NCBI GenBank assembly: GCA_028571685.1
Contig: CM053152.1
Span: 18,112,001 to 18,176,000 of the forward strand
Direction of reading: 5' to 3'
DNA length: 64,000 nucleotides
Source: Heterohyrax brucei
Lineage: Eukaryota; Chordata; Mammalia; Hyracoidea; Procaviidae
Below, in pieces: positions 60,991 through 64,000 of this stretch. Within the stretch, counting starts at the first letter, position 1; each line of letters begins with the position of its first letter. The position numbers were made by a program, and so were the translations under genes. The notes below the pieces were generated by a model. The model was not told the origin of the DNA. It saw nothing but the letters and a program-made list of their open reading frames with translations, and searched no databases.

Positions 60991-61605
60991 TGTCATGGAT
61001 ACAACTGTGTTCCCCTCAAAATCTATAGCAGTTTGGCTGGACCATAATTGCTGGTATTGTGTGATATTCCTCTATGTTGGAATTCCTGCCTTTATGATGT
61101 TAGTGATAATATATGGGTGCTGTTGTGTTGGTGGGGCAGGATTTAATACATGGGATTATTTTGTGCCTTGAGGCAATCTCTTGAAATATAAAAGAGTCTG
61201 GCAGAGGATTTTGGGGACCTTGTACCATGAAGAAAGCAGTGCCAGGAACTGAGTGTATCCTTTGTAGAGGACCAGAGTTCCTGCACCTCTGAAACTTCCA
61301 GCCCAGGGGAAGATTGATGACAAGGATCTTCTACCAGTGCAAGTAGAGAAAGCCTTTCTCTGGAGCTGATACCCTAAATTTGGACCTTTATTTTACCAGA
61401 CTATGAGAAATAATATTTCTCTTTTTAAAGCCAGCCAGCCAAGTGCCATTGAGTGAGATTCGAATCATGGCAACCCTAGGGGCCAGGGTAGAACTGATAC
61501 CCAGAGTATTCAAGGAGCTCCTGGTGGATTTGAACTGCCGACCTTGTGGTTAGCAGTGGTAGCACGTAACCCACTACACCACTGCAGCACTAAATAACCA
61601 AAACA
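60991..61605 (+). mobile_element. Solo LTR (ERVL/MaLR-like) inside L1, itself carrying a SINE
   Basis: TG at 60991 (tgtcatggatacaactgtg), end '...accaaaaca' at 61605. The flanks gttgg (60986-60990) and gttgt (61606-61610) are a near TSD. A minus-strand SINE lies at 61432-61587. Confidence 0.85.
61432..61587 (-). repeat. AfroSINE-type SINE, minus strand, inside an LTR
   Basis: 'cagccagccaagtgccattgagtgagattcgaatcatgg' to 'gtggttagcagtggtagcacgtaaccc'. Confidence 0.92.
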
Positions 61606-61936
61606 GTTGTTTTTTTATGTCTGTTCAGACTTCTAAGTTGTGTTTCTAGTTTTGATGTGTAGTATTGTTATTTTGCTTTGTGGCTACCCCAATATTCTCC
61701 TCAAAGAGCTAAGTTTAAATTAGTCTTTAATTTTTTTTTTGGATTTCTTCAACTTCCTGTCTATCTGAAAGGTGTATGCATACATTAACTTGCCCCTCTT
61801 TTAAGTATAATGTCATAATTTACATACTGAGATACCTGTTTCCTGGGTTTAAATATTTTAGCTTTGATTGAGCTTTGTGGATTTCCTAACCAAGTTGTAC
61901 TCTAGATTCTGTGTCCTGAATTGTAGTCATGAGTAT

Positions 61937-62485
61937 ATGTGGTTTGACAATTAAGTCCACAAACTTAATTGTTCTAAGAGCTGCATACATCATCACTGAA
62001 TATCACTGTGGTCACCTTTGTAGTACTCCCCTTGGGAAGCTATGCATTGATGCCAGTACCTAGTCCACCCTTCAAAGCAATTTTGGAACTCCTTCTGCAA
62101 TGGCCATTGTGCACGGTGGCAAATTATTAAATTTAATTGTATAGTTGTCTGTAAGGGAGTTTTTAGCCAGTAAATGAATAAATGTATTGGAACACCTTCT
62201 CTACTCACCTGACCTGGCCCCCAGTGACTTTTTCCTTTACCCAAAGATAAGGGAAATATTGAAAGGAAGACATTTTGTTGATATTTAAGATATCAAGCAC
62301 AATGACAGCTCTTATGGCCATTCCATAAAGTTTCAAAATTGCTTTGTAGGGTAGACTAGGGACTGGCATTGGTGCATATCTTCCCAAGGGGAGTACTTTG
62401 AAGGTGACCACAGTGATATTAAGCAATGAAGTATGTAGCACTTTTTCCAGGATGCGTTTGCTAACATAATTGTCAGTCCTCATAT
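61937..62485 (+). mobile_element. Mariner-derived foldback element, copy 2
   Basis: The left end is tgtggtttgacaattaagtcc and the right end is gctaacataattgtcagtcctca, with TA on both sides. The right arm, read on the plus strand, gives VLEHLLYSPDLAPSDFFLYP, then IREILKGRHF and a frameshifted CFxGWTRDWHWCISSQGEYF-like end. The left arm, read on the minus strand, gives FQNCFEGWTRYWHQCIASQG. So both arms carry the transposase C-terminus in inverted orientation. There is no full transposase; it needed an outside enzyme. It lies between L1 ORF1 and ORF2. Confidence 0.88.
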
Positions 62486-62514
62486 ATCTGATGTTATTGA
62501 CTGTCTAACTGAAG

Positions 62515-63431
62515 AACTTCCTTCAGCATTTCTTGTAATTTTGGTTTGGTTTTTGCAAATTCTCTAAACTTCTGTTTATCTGGGAACGTCCTAACTTCCT
62601 TATCATATGTGAGAAGCAATTTTGCAGGATATTAATTCTTGGTTGTAAGATTTTTTTTTTCAAGGCTTTGTATATATCATTCCATTACCTTCTTGTCAAC
62701 ATGGTTTCTACTGAGTAATTGGAGCTCAGTTTTAATGACTCTCCTTTGTAAGTTAGTTTTTGTTAGAGCCTAGCTCCCTTTAAAAGCCTCTCCTTATTTT
62801 TAGTGTTGTCAAGTTTGAGTATGTCTTGGTATCTACCTTTTGTGGAGTTCAGTGAGCATGTTGGATAGATACCTTTTTGTCTTTCACGATGTCAGGGAAG
62901 TTTTCTGTCAGCAAATCTTCAGTGATTCTCTCTGTATTTTCTCCTATTTATCCCTCTTCTGGTATGCCAATCATTTTTTAATTATTCTTCTTGATAGAGT
63001 TCCATATAATTCTTAGTGATTCTTCATTTTTTAAAACTCCCTTATCTGATTTTTCCTCATAAATGCTGGTGTCAGTAGCTTTATTTTCAGTCTTGCTAGT
63101 TCTGCATTCCATTGTCTCCACCCTGCTCCTTTTGGTTTCTATTGAATTGTCTAACTCTGTGGTTTTATTATTAATCTGTTGAAGTCCTGATAGTTTCTGC
63201 TCCAGTAATTCCTGTGACTTATTTTTCATTTTGTTCTGCTGCACTTTGTCTAATCTCCTTCCTGATTTCTTGAAGGTCTCTGTATATAACTCTTTTGTAT
63301 TCTACCTCCATTAATTGAAGTAAGTCTTCTTCATTTGGGAATATTTTTGATTCTTTGTTTTGGGAGTTTTCTGAAGCTAGGGAGGTCTGCTTCTTTAAAT
63401 GCTTAGAAATTGATTGTTGTCTCTGAGCCAT
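62515..63431 (-). pseudogene. L1 ORF1 (RNA-binding protein), disabled
   Basis: ORF1p coats L1 RNA as a coiled-coil trimer. The minus-strand frame starts MAQRQQSISKHLKKQTSLAS at 63431. A coiled-coil-like stretch follows in a second frame (NKTTELDNSIETKRSRVETM, then ESLRIIWNSIKK at 62978-63244). C-terminal text is at 62515-62640 (reading as PDKQKFREF and KPKLQEMLKE). Frame changes near 63230 and after 62978 disable it. Confidence 0.88.
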
Positions 63432-64000
63432 CAGAAAGCTATTGTAATTTATTTGTTAGGTTACTGAAATCTAACTTAGATATATGTGTGTGTGTGTGTG
63501 TATGTATATGTACATATACTCTTTAAATTTGGTTTTGACTGTCCAAATACTGTAGTCAGTTGAGGCAGAGTGATTATTTGAGCCTTAATAATTCTGATGC
63601 CCTGTTACCAGATGTTTGGAGCTGTGACTGCACTGAGAAAAGCAGCAAGAATTGCTGGCTCATGGGAGCCAGCAGAACTCTTCTTCTATCCTTCAGTTTG
63701 TTTCCCTCTCCACGTCTGGGAGAAAAGCTCAGGGCACATATGTTAAATGTCCCACTTTTGGCCCAGGTAGTGTGCTGGAATTTAGTATCTCATATAGAGC
63801 AAAGAAGGGGGTGGAGAAGTCTGAAGATAAGGAGAAAAGACAGTGCAAAGGACAGTTGTGATCCACAAAAGTTTGCAGTTACTCATAACTTAAGACACTC
63901 TGGTAAAAATGTTCTGTGATTCTGTAGATACAGCCATCTGCAGCTTGGTGGAGCCAGTGGAAGTTTTTGTCTACCCTTTCCTTTGTTTCCCTCTCCAAGT
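63432..64000 (-). repeat. L1 5'UTR with a repeated ~285-bp motif
   Basis: 'ggagccag...ttgtttccctctcc' occurs at 63664-63713 and again at 63949-63998, an offset of 285 bp. A (TG)n tract lies at 63484-63502. Confidence 0.65.

Larger units (their letters stand above)
57150..61936 (-). pseudogene. L1 ORF2 (endonuclease/reverse transcriptase), disabled
   Basis: Antisense text follows ORF2 throughout. The C-terminal region is at 57300-57640 (MRKYSQSLAIREIQITPTNE). The RT region is near 58900-59300 (plus-strand 'catcaactgataaaatcaag' parallels the AEKAF segment). The endonuclease side is at 59900-60990. The catalytic FADD box reads FAKD at 58805-58816. Many stops and an inserted LTR make it non-functional. 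Confidence 0.88.
56117..64000 (-). mobile_element. Near full-length L1, 3' end inside RTE, 5'UTR at the window edge
   Basis: On the minus strand: 5'UTR from the window end to 63432, ORF1 63431 to about 62515, ORF2 about 61930 to 57150, 3'UTR to 56117. It is interrupted by an LTR (60991-61605) and a mariner-like foldback element (61937-62485). The 3' poly-A region (plus strand ttttttgttttattgtg) abuts RTE sequence. The 5' end lies beyond the window. Confidence 0.92.

Noticed and set aside
40540..64000. Search for the preceding PTPRM exon (ending ...NRYGNIIA)
   Set aside because: No matching text was found outside repeats; the exon probably lies beyond the window.

Overview
The window is mammalian nuclear DNA: AT-rich, low in CpG, intron-like and crowded with interspersed repeats. 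The repeats point to an afrotherian, most likely an elephant or close relative. They include many tRNA-derived SINEs of the AfroSINE type (head like 'ggaaaccctggtggcatagtgg', tail like 'gactcgacggcacttggc'), RTE/BovB-like LINEs whose 3' tails resemble the SINE tails, and lineage-type L1 and LTR elements. The species call is inference from these families.

The only host gene I can support is on the minus strand: three consecutive coding exons of the receptor-type tyrosine phosphatase PTPRM (RPTP-mu), at 40463-40539 (77 nt), 36268-36304 (37 nt) and 8277-8374 (98 nt). All have AG acceptors and GT donors, and their phases join into one reading frame covering the start of the first phosphatase domain (DHSRVRL, DYINGNYID, GYHQPNHYIATQ, FWRMVW). 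The rest of the window is PTPRM intron.

Layout. 1-8.3 kb: downstream intron with SINEs, two LTR types and old L1 pieces. 8.4-36.3 kb: a 27.9 kb intron holding a mariner-like element split by an L1 3' end (9.2-10.3 kb), SINEs, L2 and MIR, an RTE copy (17.2-18.1 kb), LTRs and a SINE cluster at 28.7-29.3 kb. 36.3-40.5 kb: a 4.2 kb intron with L2. 40.5-64 kb: upstream intron that is mostly nested transposons. These are convergent RTE copies (41.4-42.7 kb), a 4 kb L1 with target-site duplications (42.8-46.8 kb), a 23-bp minisatellite (47.6 kb), an RTE split by an oppositely oriented L1 3' end (50.0-52.5 kb), an inverted LTR pair (52.8-53.9 kb), an RTE broken by an LTR and a SINE (54.7-56.1 kb), and a nearly full-length L1 (56.1 kb to the window end) carrying an LTR and a mariner-like foldback element.

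I found no previously undescribed coding system. The items most worth checking are a mariner-derived foldback family with inverted copies of its own 3' end (two copies), very short tail-only insertions of SINE 3' ends, a 137-bp copy of an L1 3'UTR segment reinserted in the same L1 between 13-bp direct repeats, a tandem ~285-bp motif in an L1 5'UTR, and an Arg-to-Gln difference in the PTPRM 37-nt exon.
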